From NCBI GenBank assembly GCA_004154925.1, contig QJNS01000698.1, forward strand, positions 186,001 to 250,000: a DNA stretch of 64,000 nucleotides, written 5' to 3'. Position 1 is the first letter of the stretch. Every line of letters starts with the position of its first letter. The notes beneath the pieces are model-generated. The model was not told the DNA's origin. It did not search any database and saw only the letters and a list, made by a program, of their open reading frames with translations. This document shows positions 11,812 through 23,993 of this stretch, one piece after another. A program made the translations under genes and the position numbers. The DNA is from Monosporascus cannonballus (Eukaryota > Ascomycota > Sordariomycetes > Xylariales).

Positions 11812-13092
11812 TTAACGGCGGAGGCGGCGGCGGGGGGCGTTCACGTTATCACGAACCCAGAGTGTGGTGCTCTGTCCTTGCGCGCACACCGTACCGGCAG
11901 GGAGGGGCTGCATAGCGGTCCAGGCTCCCGATGCGCACTGCTGATATGAGGTGCCGTCGCAGTTGAACATGCCTTCGCTGTCACAGGGGCCAGACAGGGC
12001 ACCCGTAGAGCCTGAGGATGGCCCGCCGGTTGGGTTACTATCCGCAGCGGCAGATGTGCTCGACGGGGCGGCGGAGCTGACCGTTGCTGCTGGTGCCGAG
12101 GAGCTAGGGGCGTCGATGACGCTAGTCACAAATCCCAAGGACGACGTTGGCGCGGCGGCGGACGAAGAGCTGGCAGCCGGGGCAGCACTGCTCGTCGCCG
12201 GAGGCGAGCCACCAGAGCCGGGCCCCCCGTTTCCGCCAGCCCCCGGGCCGGAATCCGTGGCGTCTTTGGGGACGCAGTTGGTGCCCTCCACCTTGGCGAA
12301 GTTGCTGTTCGTACCGGGCCTCTCCACGTTGGGGCCCGGGTTGGGGAACTCGGGGTCGGTCGACGGGCTCGTCTTGCAAGAGTTGATGTCGGCGAGGTTG
12401 GCGACGAAGAGCTCGGGGAGCTCGCCCCGGGTGGCCACGGCGAGCGTTTTGTTTGCTTCCGAGCGCTTCGAGCCGCCCCCAGTCACCGTGATGGGGGCGC
12501 AGTTCATGTAGTACTCAGGCTGACCCGCCAGCTTGGAGATCCAGGTCCACGCGAAGACATATCGGCCCGGGGCGACACTGTCGGGGATTTTGAAGCCGTA
12601 AGTGTCGGCGGATTGGCCGGACTTGCTGGGGCATCCTCCCTCGATGGACAGGATGACTTGCCAGGATGTCGATGCGCTGGGAACGAGATCCTTCGTAATT
12701 GCTAGTTGGCAACTGCCACCGCCACTATTAGGGAGACAACTGTTAGTAGATAGCTCTGCAAGTGCGTTGTGGAGAAGTTTCGGGTAGTCTCTTGTATAAA
12801 ATGCAAAAGGGAATCAGAGAAACGAAAAAAGAAAGCAAACTCACTGTACAGCAGAGCCCGTGAACGAGAGGGTCTGAACTTCTCCAATGGCCATAGTGTT
12901 GTCGAGTCCGCCTGCATTGTAGAACGTCGCGGGATCGCCTTTAACCTTACAAGGGAAATTTCCGGACGTTAACGGACTGTTGTCGAGCTCGGGCCCCCCG
13001 AATGGCTTTGGGGTCTTCATGATCATATGGGCGTCGGCTATGGGTGCGAACGCCGCCAGGGCGGCTGCGAGTTTGAATAGGTTCATATGCAT
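11812..13092 (-). CDS. AA11 lytic polysaccharide monooxygenase (chitin-active type) with C-terminal Cys-rich module
   Basis: Secreted copper enzyme that oxidatively cleaves chitin. Exons 13092-12845 and 12724-11812 (intron 120 bp, phase 2) give 386 residues. A signal peptide (FKLAAALAAFAPIADA) ends just before HMIMKTPKPFGGPELDNSPL. This leaves His1 as the N-terminal half of the copper histidine brace, as required in LPMOs. The splice joins into SAVHGGGSCQ, a pattern typical of AA11 and carrying the second brace His. Cysteines and the WQVILSIEGGCP and ISKLAGQPEYYMNCAPI stretches fit the AA11 core (~220 residues). A long Pro/Ser/Ala/Gly linker follows, then a small Cys-containing module (CDSEGMFNCDGTSYQQC) resembling the X278-type end of many AA11 proteins. 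The start at 13092 or 13086 is preferred to 13125 because it puts the signal peptide at the N-terminus. A TATA-like box lies 70-80 bp upstream. Confidence 0.95.
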
Positions 13093-13161
13093 GGTAACGG
13101 TATTGCTGATATGCAGCGTTGACAAGTTCCAGTCTGTCGGTCATTTTAATCCAAGGTATAG

Positions 13162-13169
13162 TTATATAA
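13162..13169 (-). promoter_or_regulatory. TATA-like box of the LPMO gene
   Basis: On the minus strand the sequence reads CTTATATAAC about 75 bp before the preferred LPMO start codon. Position and sequence fit a TATA element; function is inferred only. Confidence 0.45.
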
Positions 13170-13318
13170 GTGCTTTCTATGCTGTCTGAGTTCCAAGCCT
13201 CTTCTTCCGGGCCCGGTGAGGATGAACTTCTTCTATAGCTTCGCAACCCTAGTAAGTACGCCAAGAAACCTGGATGGCATCGTTATTTATAAAAGGCTTT
13301 GGAGAAAGGAAGCACATA

Positions 13319-13522
13319 TCAAAGCATGGCTTCAAGGGACAATGGCATCAAGCCTCCCTTGTACAGGAACTCTTCGACCTGGTTCAAAATCTTTCGAGGC
13401 AGTTGTGCATGAGGCCAGACATTCAAGTTACTTCGAGAGTCAACGCTAACATGTCCATCAAAGGATGCTATTCTAGATCCTTTTGCGATAGTTTCTTTAA
13501 TGAATGTAATAAGAGATTTCAC
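13319..13522 (-). pseudogene. Possible relic of a coding exon, family unknown
   Basis: A 67-codon frame on the minus strand has protein-like composition (for example SLITFIKETIAKGSRIASF and PRKILNQVEEFLYKGG) and ends in a normal stop. It has no upstream start with an exon I can connect, although TTTGCTAG just upstream could be a splice acceptor. I do not recognise the family. It could be the 3' end of a lost gene or a chance frame. Confidence 0.3.
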
Positions 13523-14309
13523 AGTGAAAGGCCATGTTGTCTAGCAAACAGAGGCTTCTCATCCTGAACGAGATGAGAATCTTGTGCAGCATATAATGTT
13601 CATAAAGGAAGTGCCAAGCCGGCCCACGGAACCTGACTGCGATCTATCGAGCATTCCACCATAAAGTGCGTTGAAGGGTGTGAATGACTGCCTGAGTTTC
13701 ATCTAACCGGTGGACATCAACAGTTGGCCGAAAGTAGCCTGAAACTGAATTTCAGACTACTGGGAAATTATCCCATAATGTATATGATATTTCTCGGATA
13801 ACATAATATATACTCATCTGCCACTGTACAGTGAGGAACCAGAGGTCCAAGCTGGAGCACCCATTACCCTCCATACCACTTAATCGCCACGCTTTACTCT
13901 CCTCTTGTTAATCCCCCTCTTGATTCGGAGGCTCTGTTGTTTCCCTTCTTTGTTGCGTGATCTAACATAGCCTCTATATACCGTGCAAGGCGTTTCTGAT
14001 GCTGCGTAGGCGTGTGCCTTGACCCCACTTCAGAATATTTCGTTTAACTTATCTGAGTCTCGCGAAATGTTCCCTGCCGCAAAGAAGGAAAGTGTGCATA
14101 TAAATCATGTCTATATGGCATGGAGACTTCCAAATTGGAGGACTTGGGATCCAAAAAAGGCGCCATCCATGAGGTCTGTTGGTTCATGCATTGCACTTGG
14201 CTTGGTCTCATTTGAGAGGTGAACACCGTTGAAACCTTCCCGGACAAGCTTGAGGTAATAGAGACTGCATCAAAACCCGTAATCCCGTGAAATCGTTCTT
14301 GCCTCTAAA

Positions 14310-16664
14310 TTAGACCAGGCGAAACACTGACGGCGCCTCTCCGGCCCGCCGCTCAAGCAACTCGCCATCCATGATTCCATAGCAGTAGGCCTCCCCAACA
14401 TATTTGAATTGCTCTTGACCTTCCGGCCCAGAATCATCACTCCTTAAGACCATCGGTACGGACGCCCCCTTCAAAATCACAACCACATCTCCTACCTGCA
14501 TCTCTAGTGGCCCCAACCCAACGTATCCCTCTGGAGTCACAAAGCATCTCCTCCCCTGATTTACATCCATAGCACTCCCCAACCGACCTAAAATCCTCAA
14601 ACCTTCGTCCCTCACATCTGGCTCAAGACTCCACCCGTCCGGCCGATCATTGGCTCCCGCCTCGGCCATCGGACCAAACTTGTCCCAATGCCGGTTGAAC
14701 TTTTCGCAGAACTCGTAGTCCTCCCAATCCGCGCCGATGCCAAGCCAGTACATCAGGCCCCAGGACAGACCCGTCCGCTTCTTAAGCTCGGCCCACCTCT
14801 TCTCCCGGGGACGCAGGATCTCGGACTGACGCTTTTGCCAGTACACCAACTCGTGCTTTTTGGTGTGGCGCTCAAAGTATTGGCGCCAGATCTGGTAGGC
14901 GGCATCGAGGAGTCGTACGCCCTGTATTTCGGGGCCAACTCGCTCGTCGTAGCTTGCGTTAAGGTTGTCAGCGAGGCCGCGACCGCCCGATGCCATCAGC
15001 CAGGGCGCATCCTCAAGGCATGGTGGGGAAGCGGCTGATTTTGTTTGTTCTTCTCTCGCCAGGCGGCAGAAAAACTCAATCTCTGATAAGAAATAGTGGT
15101 GCGACACTTCGGTAGGCCTGTCCTTCTCGGAAGCCATCATCTTGTAGACATATTCGCCGATTCGGTCAATAACGCCGACCGAGTATCCGGCTACCGCCAG
15201 CATTGGACCCTCAACGCAGGGCCCGTTTGCACCCTCCCAGCTCTGACTGCCCTTCGCGGAGCCTGCGGCGAAGAGGGGTTTGTTAGACTGGAGATATCCA
15301 AACGAGCCGGCGAGATTGGAGCTCCAGTCGGGAACCCACGAGGGCAGCCCTTCCAGCCGCTTACGGGAATTCTGCGAGAAGAGAAGAACATCGGTGTAGT
15401 CCTCTAAAATTGCCACTGCCAATTCGCTGAAGACCTGCTGTGGTGACTCTTTGTAGCTGACAACGACGCGCTTCACGGCGGTGTCGGTCGCCTCGGGAAG
15501 CGCAAGGAGCGAGTAGTAGCAGTCACGAGGGTCGCCCGCTCGAAACTTTTGCAGATCGTGTTTTTCGGTCAGCGCAGTCGCCGTGTCGGCAACATTGAAC
15601 TTGGTTAGTATGTGGAAGAGGGGCATCCGGGTCTGGCCCGGTCGGTGGATGGTGCGCCGGGTGCTAAAGAGCCGGTTGACAAAACGGCCGAGGGCAATAG
15701 CGTGAATTATGTCGTCGACCTTGGGATAGTCTTTATTAACTTCTTCGGGGGTCAAGTTGCCGGCCCGGTGTCCCAGGGACATGGAGAAGAGCAGCAATAT
15801 CCGTTCAAAGTGGTCGGCATGCCAGACGTTGTGGCCGCACACGAATTGCGGATTTTCCGGGAGACAGGCTTCCTGGATGACCCACATGCGGCCGAAATAC
15901 TGCCGTGAGCAGACGTCCACGAAACCTCTCAGGGGAATCTCATCCCACATCTTGATGGCCATCTCTCTTAGCACATCGCGATCGGGCTTGAGATGGGCAG
16001 GAACCGGCTTCGACTCCGGGTTCGGTGCAACGACTGACAAGCGTATGACGTCGAGGACTGGGTAGTCGTGATCAGCTAGGCGTAAGAAGGCGTCTGGGGG
16101 GTCCTTTTCAAGGTTCTTCATGAAGGACACAAATTTCTCCGTCTCTGGGGTTGAAGGACCCAGCCATGCCAGCACTCTTTTCGCCTTGGAGTAGATTTCA
16201 CCCATCCGCCTGACCAGACGTCCCTTCTCCTCATCGTCCACCTGGTTAATGGAGAGTTGGTCCACGAATAAGGGCTTGTCCGTCTGCCTTATGAGATGTT
16301 GCAGTGCCGTCTCTAGCGAGGCAGTGATGAGGAGGAAGCCGACGACCTCGTCGCCTTCGCTGATGAAGATTTTACGGTTTAGCTGCGAACGTTGGTCGCG
16401 CTCCTCGGGTGAAAGTGACCGCTCATGACCAGTCCAGCTGTAGGATAATGCTTCGTAGCAGATGGGGTCTTCGAAGGGGCTCTCTACGCACTCAACCCAG
16501 AGAGGAGCGGTGACGTCGGGTGCCGCCGTCTTGGCGGCCCGACCGACGTTTACTGACCAACCCGGTGCCGAGCGACCTCCAACGAGCCTGAAGAGGCGGA
16601 AAAAGCCGGTGGCTAGCGGGGCGTAGGTGTATTTCTGAGTGTCTCCTTGATTTGACTGCTCCAT
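14310..16664 (-). CDS. HET-domain (heterokaryon incompatibility) protein
   Basis: Single-exon gene of 784 residues. The N-terminal part carries the three HET blocks: YEALSYSW (70-77), the FVDQLSINQ block (133-141, usually xWIDALCINQ) and MGEIYSKAKRVLAWLG (154-169). These are followed by YFGRMWVIQE (256-265) and a GDPRDCYYSLLAL segment, both standard in this family. HET domains act in fungal non-self recognition and can trigger programmed cell death when paired with an incompatible partner. The C-terminal ~400 residues have no extra domain I can name; they end in a short segment resembling the usual HET-protein tail (RRCFVTPEGYVGLGPLEMQVGDVV...). The open frame is intact with no internal stop, and Met at 16664 is the natural start. 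The gene lies next to a RIPed transposon island, a common setting for such genes. Its partner is unknown. Confidence 0.93.
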   Translation of the reverse strand: MEQSNQGDTQKYTYAPLATGFFRLFRLVGGRSAPGWSVNVGRAAKTAAPDVTAPLWVECVESPFEDPICYEALSYSWTGHERSLSPEERDQRSQLNRKIFISEGDEVVGFLLITASLETALQHLIRQTDKPLFVDQLSINQVDDEEKGRLVRRMGEIYSKAKRVLAWLGPSTPETEKFVSFMKNLEKDPPDAFLRLADHDYPVLDVIRLSVVAPNPESKPVPAHLKPDRDVLREMAIKMWDEIPLRGFVDVCSRQYFGRMWVIQEACLPENPQFVCGHNVWHADHFERILLLFSMSLGHRAGNLTPEEVNKDYPKVDDIIHAIALGRFVNRLFSTRRTIHRPGQTRMPLFHILTKFNVADTATALTEKHDLQKFRAGDPRDCYYSLLALPEATDTAVKRVVVSYKESPQQVFSELAVAILEDYTDVLLFSQNSRKRLEGLPSWVPDWSSNLAGSFGYLQSNKPLFAAGSAKGSQSWEGANGPCVEGPMLAVAGYSVGVIDRIGEYVYKMMASEKDRPTEVSHHYFLSEIEFFCRLAREEQTKSAASPPCLEDAPWLMASGGRGLADNLNASYDERVGPEIQGVRLLDAAYQIWRQYFERHTKKHELVYWQKRQSEILRPREKRWAELKKRTGLSWGLMYWLGIGADWEDYEFCEKFNRHWDKFGPMAEAGANDRPDGWSLEPDVRDEGLRILGRLGSAMDVNQGRRCFVTPEGYVGLGPLEMQVGDVVVILKGASVPMVLRSDDSGPEGQEQFKYVGEAYCYGIMDGELLERRAGEAPSVFRLV

Positions 16665-17210
16665 GCCAGTTCAAAGGGAAAGGAGAGATTTGTAGTTGGG
16701 CGGAAGATGGAAGGGAAAAGGGACAGGACTTCAACTGAAATATGGCCAAATTTTCATACTCAGCGGCTTTTGATCATAACGACTCCCTCTTTGACTTTAT
16801 CAGGGATTTTTCAATCTGTATCACTAAGCTTGGACCCAGCCTTCCTCTACTCGAGTGAGTGAGTGAGCGAGTTAAATTTCCGCCCAGTCGACTCCAGGAG
16901 TCATCAGGCTCTCAAAGTTAAGCTCTTCTAGGCTAGATTACAACCACGTGTCCGATCATGTGACTTGAATCGCCTTCCTTGCCCTGAGTGTCCTCCCTGA
17001 AAAGACAACCCTCCCAGTGCTGGTGAGTCCCTTTAGCGGCGTCCCGATTGAAGAGATGTTTATTTACGGCGGGCACCATGGTCGAGTTATCACCTCGCTC
17101 AGGCTTCATCTGTGCTCGGTCTAGGGCTCAACTGTCTTGTGTTCTTTGCAAAGGCAATTGTGGCAGTCAGAACTTTCCGATTATGTTCCGTTTCTCTCTC
17201 GGGCTGTCCA
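16665..17210. other. Upstream region of the HET gene, no gene seen
   Basis: Contains a short GAGT-type tandem (about 16854-16871) and no plausible gene. It ends where the LINE 3' fragment starts. Confidence 0.5.
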
Positions 17211-17262
17211 CATAAGGCGGCACCCCGATCAACGCCCCACCCCCTCAACGCGACTGCGATTT
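17211..17262 (+). mobile_element. 3' end of a Tad-like LINE copy, interrupted by the LTR element (left part)
   Basis: The 52 bases from CATAAGGCGG to GATTT match, on the plus strand, the 3' end of the LINE fragment at 25085-25181 (minus strand). The match resumes at 24359 after the LTR element. This copy is 5'-truncated at about 17211, the usual LINE outcome. Similarity was judged by eye. Confidence 0.7.
17258..17262. repeat. Target-site duplication GATTT (left)
   Basis: GATTT directly abuts the left LTR and is repeated at 24359-24363 directly after the right LTR. Five base pairs is the usual Ty3/gypsy duplication size. Confidence 0.85.
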
Positions 17263-17628
17263 TGTGACGGCTAGGCGGTTTAACCAACTATTAAACCTTA
17301 AGTCGACGGGTTTATATTGGCAGGAGTATCGTGGGAATCTGAGCAATAAATACAGTAACGTATTACGTCTCGTAATGCCAAAAATACTTTAAGTAACGAA
17401 TTATTATTACAAATTAAGGTTATTTAAATTATGGAAATAATAAATATTTTTATACTTAATTTTTTTCATCCTATCGAACCTGGTTTTAAAGGTTTTACAA
17501 TCGATTTTATTAAGCCTGGCTTTAAAGGCTTTATGATCGATCTTATTGAACTATTACGTAATTCAACTTACATAGCTTAATTATTGTTATAACTGTTTCC
17601 TAAGGCCGCAGCCCGTTAAGTTATAATA
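17263..17628 (-). repeat. LTR, left copy (3' LTR of the element)
   Basis: 366 bp from TGTGACGGCTAGG to CCGTTAAGTTATAATA. It aligns end to end with 23994-24358 by transitions only. On the element strand it would read TGTTATGACC...CCGTCACA, so the original TG...CA ends are recoverable at one end and lost by CA-to-TA change at the other. It has more TA-rich changes than the right copy. Confidence 0.93.
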
Positions 17629-20600
17629 CGATCCTTTCTTTTTAATATTTTCGTTCTGAAGATTTTTTTTTGTAAATTTTTCGTCCGTTATTATGTTAAG
17701 TCGTATCGAAAAATCGATTAATAGAAAAACGAAAAAGCGAAATAATTTGTTTAAATTGATTACTTTTCGAACCGTAGATATATTAGTATGTTTTTATTAT
17801 GTTCGTTACGGGTTGTTATTTTGTCGTGCTTTTTCGTCGGATTTTTCCAAGTGTAAAGAATATGTAGTGCGGAACTAAAGCTTTTGCGACGTTAACGGCT
17901 TTTCCATTTTTTAATTCGAAAAGTTTGTTTTTAATTACTTTAAGGTTAAAATAAAGCTTAAGAAAGCCGAGGAAAAAGCAAAATAGGCGTAAACCAAAGT
18001 TTGTTATTTTCGAAAATAAAAGAAATTATGGGCCGACCGTATAGTACGTATGTTATTTTGTGGGTTTCGGTTCCTAAAAAAGTTGGATAAGTTGGAACGT
18101 CGAAAAAAACAGGCCGATCTGGAGGCCGTTAAGGTTATAACGGCGGAGGCCGTTTTTTCTTTTGATTGGTTCAACTTGGAATCCATAAATTAGTCGTTTA
18201 TTAATTAAGAGACCTTTAATTTGTAACGAACTTATTATATATCTACTTAAAGGTATGAACAGTATCCGAAAAGGGTTTTGATTTGCAGGTAATAATAGGG
18301 CGAAAAATGATTTAATATATTCGTTAAGAAAATTTTAAGGTATTCCTTTTTTAATCAAAAAATAATATAATTACTTTTGGCTAAAAGCTTAGATTAATAA
18401 TTAAGAAACGAAAAATTAAGTAAATAGTTATTTACATAAAAAATCCAAACCTTATATATCTTTTTTATCCTTTATGTTTTTTATGGTTTCTGGGGATTTC
18501 GAAAAACTATGGTATTTATCGTTTACGAGTTTCCTGGTATCTTTGGAAATTGACAAAGACCCGAGGTTTATCCGATGGAAGGTGGAGATCCCGAGCGTTT
18601 CTAACTTCCTGGGCCTCCTTTGGGCCTAATGGAGTCCTTTTTGAACGTAACATGATTCTGTTGATTTTGGCGTTATTGGTAAAAGTTTTTTATTAGGTGT
18701 TAGGCGTTAATAAGGTTTTTGGCAGATTTCCAGGTGTTTTCGGAGTCCGGGTACTTTTTTTATTTGATTAGGTATTAAGTAAATCCGTCTTATTTTCGTA
18801 TATCGAATATTTTTTTTATTTCGTATGTTCGTTCGTTTTTTACTTTTATGTCGTTTTATGCCGTATATACTTTAATTATATTTGCTGTTAATTCGAGTAA
18901 AGAAATATGAAAAATTAGATGGAATTTAACTTTTGGTAAAAGTTTTAATTGGTAATTATTTTTTAAGATTTTCTTGGCAATTTTATATAGGCCGATATAT
19001 TTGAAATCGAATTTTTTATTAAGTTGTTTTATTTAAATGTTTTTTGTGGCGAAAAAAATTATTTTCCCCTTTTCGAAAGTTAGTTTTTTTAATTTTTTCT
19101 GGTTGTAATATTTATTTATTTGATTTCGTACGAATTCCAATTTTATTTTTATTTTTTAATGCAGTTATTATAGTTATTTTAACGTAAGGATTATTTTGAT
19201 ATTAATTGGACCGTCGTTGCATATTTTTTTGTAAATTTTTGAGGTAAAACCAAAATTTACGTTTACAAATATTATCTTGATATTTTCGTAATAGCTGGTA
19301 TTATAAGCTAATTATGTAATTGGTAATTTTTTAACTTAATTATCCTGTTCGTAATTAATATAATATCGTAAATAGGTTTCCAAAATTTGATTTATTCGTT
19401 TTATTTATTTATTTATCTATGGTTTAAATATGCTGGATAATTTATACTTTAGGCCGATTTATGTTATTAAGCTTTATTAAAATTTTAATGCAAATATTAA
19501 TCCTTTATTTGATATTATTTTTATTAATAATCCGTATATGTTGAAAATATATTTAACGAAGATATATGCCAGTTATTCGGTATTTATGTCCTTATAATAT
19601 GGTAAAAAAATAAAAAAAATTTGTAAATCGGTTAACGATTACGAAAATATTGTCGTAATATATTCCTATAGCTGGATCTTTTGATATGGGAAATTTAATA
19701 ATAAAATCAAATATAATTAAATAATATGGTTGCTTTATAACTAATAATAGCTGTAATTTTCCGTATAGCTTATGTTATCGAATCTTTGCTTTTGCGTAAA
19801 TATTATATTGCCGTATAATTTTCTGTACTGTTAATTTTATTTTAAAAAAAGAATATATACGTTAAAATCGCTTTAGGGTTTTGTAAATCCTTAGATATCC
19901 ATATAATTAATGTTTATATATTTTTCGTACCAGATCTTTTTAATATTTCTTTAGAACTTATATTTTGTTTATTTTTTAATTTTCTAGGAAATTATCGTTA
20001 TATTGCTAAATTCTTTAATGCATATTAAAAAATGCTGCCCGAATCGTTATAATCTATTATAAGCGTAAATATCTTTTTATAATAATATCAAAAATTATAT
20101 AATTAATTTTAATTAATTTTTTTCGAAGTTTGGTTACTTATTTAAAACATTTATTTTGTTATTTTTTAAACCTTTTTTATAGATAATAATAAAGTCGAAG
20201 TTCGCCAATTTTTCCGCATAATAAAGTTATTATCCTATAAGTTCCCTGGTCATAATAAATCGGGTAAGATTTTGATAATTTATGTAAACCTTAACCTGGT
20301 ATAAGCTTTTTTTAGAAAGTACTTAAATTCCCAAAATGCCATAATAATAATTATAAATTTTTTATTTAAAATACCGTAATTAAATTTGGCTCTTTTTAAT
20401 TTGTACAAAAAAAATATAATAAAATATAATTTGCCTTAATTATTTCGTTATTTAATTATTACGCTTAATACGTAATCCGAAATATCGGTTTTTAGCTTAA
20501 CAGGATAATTTAAATCGTACATAATTAATATTGGCTTATTAATAATTGCATCCTTAATATCCTAAAATATTTTTTCCGTATCTGGCATTTATTTAAATTT

Positions 20601-23600
20601 GTTTTGGTAAAATTTATTAAGGATATAATTATTTTACTAAAGTTTCGAATAAATTTCCTATAATAATTAGCAAATCCAAGGAATACCTATACCTCCTTAA
20701 CTGTTATTAGCATTTGTTATTCTATAATTGCAGCAATTTTCTTGGGGTCCATCTTAATATATCCTAAGGTAATAATATGTCCTAGGTATTTTACTTCTTA
20801 TATATAGAATTAATTTTTTTCTGCATTAATAAGTAATTTTGCGTTCTGTAAAACTTAAAGAACTTTATAAACGTATTTTGCATATACTTTTTCTGTTTCC
20901 GAAAAAATAAAAATGTCGTCGAGATAGTAAACGACGAAAATATCGAGGTATTTTCGTAATACGTAATTAACTATTCGCTAAAAAGTTATTAATATATTCG
21001 TAAATCTTATTAGTATAATTAAATATTTAAATAATTCGTATTTTGTTTTAAAAATTATTTTTTATTCGTATTTTTTCTTAATCTTAATAAAATTATATTT
21101 ATTTTTAAAATCGAATACTATAAATTATTTAATTCCGTAAAATCGGTTTTTTATTTCCGTAATTAAAGGTAATAATATCGTTTAATTATCGATAATTAAC
21201 TATAAATCGTAATTTTTTATTTTTCTTAAATACGAAAAATATCGGGTATTCTGCTGGTAATTTCGAAGGTCGAATCCATCTTTTTTGTAGCCGATTTTTT
21301 AAGTATTTTTTAAAAATGCGTAATTCGTTTTTATTAAAATTATAAATAAGGTAAAACTTTATCGAAAATCCTTTTTTGAAAATTATTTTATGGTCCTATT
21401 CGCTATGTTTTAATAACTTCGTATCGAATTCCTTTCTAAAAAACTATTTATATCTGTAATATTATAATAACATATTAATTAGATTTTTTAATTTCTAAGG
21501 TTATTATCCTTATTATTTTAAATCGTTATTCAATTATTTTAATTTCGCTTTAATAATAATAACAATACGTCGTATTTTTCTTTAATAATCGTTTTTTTTA
21601 TATTTTGTTCCTTTAAATAATAAAGTATTTATCGTATCTTTATATTTACATTTATCGCTATTATCAATTAAATATTAAAATCTTAATATTTTTTTTATTT
21701 ATTAATAAGGAATAAAGTAAATTTTATTTGGCCAGTTCCGCCATTAATTAAAATTCTGTACTGGCGTATTTATGGTAATCTTAAGATCATATCGTAATTC
21801 TTAAATAGAACGATATCAAAATTAATTATTTGGTATCGTTCTTTAATAAAAATCTCGAAATAATTAATTTTGTATATAAATTTTCCGTTATTATAAGCAA
21901 ATTCCTAACTTTCGACATTTATCGCTATATAAAGTTTTAACTTGTATTTTTATAGCAATTTAAATTTATTAATTATATTTGGTACAATATAATTTCCGCC
22001 CAAAATTCCGTAATTTATTATTATAATATACCAATATGTTCCGATATATATTTTTAAAATAATAAAATCGTTAATATTTCCTATTATTGCGTTTAAAGCC
22101 TTTTTTAAAAATTTCTTTTAATTTTTCTGGATTTTATTATCTTATAACTTTTTTATAGGTAACCTTTTTCTTTTAATTCCTATTCGAATTTATCGAACTT
22201 TATTTATATTTTTTCGTTTAATGCATTAAGCTGTTATATTTGTTGTTATTGCCGGCATATTGTTTCTTTGAGCCGTATTAACTGTTTTTAATTTTTTTAT
22301 AATTTTTCTCCTTATCGAATAAATTATTTTCTTATATTTGCAATTATATTTTATTATGCATTATTTTAATTATCGTTCTAGAGATTTCTTATAAATTAAC
22401 GTATTTCTTTTTTAATAACTTTTTTTCTTAAAAATCCGCAATAAATACCAATTAAAAATAAAAATTTATAATGATTTTTTAATAATGCTTTTTTACTATA
22501 CGTTAAATTAATTTTTTTCCGTTTAATAATTATATTATCCATAATAACAAAAAGGGTTTTTTTACGGATATTATTTTTTTAAATTAATTTTTTATTTCGG
22601 CTAGCTATTAAATATTTCCTGGGATTATAATTCAAAATTATCGATATTATTATTTATTATTTTTGTTATGCCCGATACGATTTGGAAAATCGAATTCCTT
22701 ATAATATATGCGGGTAATTTGTACGTAAATATATTATTTCCATTTTTCGTAATCGGGATATTCTCGTCGTCGACAATATATAGTATGTATTCTGCTATAT
22801 CGATCGGATGTTCCGGAATAAAATTTTTTTATCTAACTCTGGTATTTACGTAATTATCTTTATAGTACTTTTTGTTATGCTTACGTTATTTATTAAGTTA
22901 GTTTTTTGGTTTTTTGCATTTTTCGTCAAATTTTTTATCGTAATAATCCCTATTAAACTTTTTGCTTAGGATTTAATACGTATTTGGCTTAAATTATGTT
23001 AATAGCTTTATTATCGTTTCTTTAATTGTTCCTGGATTATTTTTCCGGTATAGGGGTTTAGTTATCCTATCGTGGTTTTTTGAGCTTTTTGCATTTATAA
23101 GCTTTGTATTTTATTTTACTATAATTAAAATATTTAATCTGGCTTTAATTTTATTTATAAGTAACGCCGAATTCTATAAATCCTGGCGCCGTTTTATAAA
23201 AAATAAAAAGTATATTTTGTTTTTTCCTTTAATTAAATTTATATTCCGAATATAAAATATATTTTCTTTTTTTTTCCTATTATTTTTCAAACTGTCGATT
23301 ATTAATTTTAATTACCTTTACGATATACCGGTTTAAGGCAATTAATCGTTTAATCCAAATAATTTTATCTTTTATATTATCCTTTAATCCTTTATAAAAC
23401 ATATCGATAAAGGCGTCGGCCTTATCGTTTTTTCATTTTGCCTTAGCTGCAAAACTTTTAAAGGTTACGGCGTATTTGGACGTAAATCCTTTTTATCGGA
23501 ATTATAGGAATTATTAAGTTACCGATCGTTTTTTATCTGGATTGCCGAAATTATCGCGCACTTTGTTTTCGAAATTGGTATAAGTTAAAAAAATCTTATT

Positions 23601-23993
23601 AATAAAATCCTCCTTATTTGTTTTTTTTATTTTTAAAAAATTTCTTATAATGGGCTTAAATTAATTAGCCGTATTTCCTATTAGGCATATTTTTATTATT
23701 AGGATTATATCTGTTAAATTATTAAGATTTAGGAAATAAAGGTAAATTTATGCCTAAATTAAAAAAGTTTAAGGGTTACCTTTTTTATCGTAAGGTTCTG
23801 GTTTTTTTGGTTTTATACGGGCGAGAAAAGGTTGGGCAAGTAGCGTAACCTTAAGTTGTCGAACTTCTTTTTCCAGCTCCCGAATTCGAGCCTGAAATTA
23901 CTGCGTAAGGGTTTCCTAAGTGCTAATCGACATTTTGACAATATTAAGTATTGCTTAAAGTCTGACGGTATTACTAAACAAAAGCTTGTAATA
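17629..23993 (-). pseudogene. Internal gag-pol region of the LTR element, RIP-inactivated
   Basis: No frame longer than about 60 codons survives. The clearest remnant is the reverse-transcriptase YLDD at 20915-20926 (minus). Protease, RNase H and integrase must lie around it but cannot be placed by eye. Nothing here can be expressed. Confidence 0.85.

Noticed and set aside
14688..15038. Plus-strand open frame inside the HET gene
   Set aside because: Shadow of the intact 784-codon minus-strand gene; no motif of its own.
17693..17878. Short plus-strand frames in the AT-rich island
   Set aside because: They arise from stop-poor AT-rich decay products; the element is coded on the minus strand.
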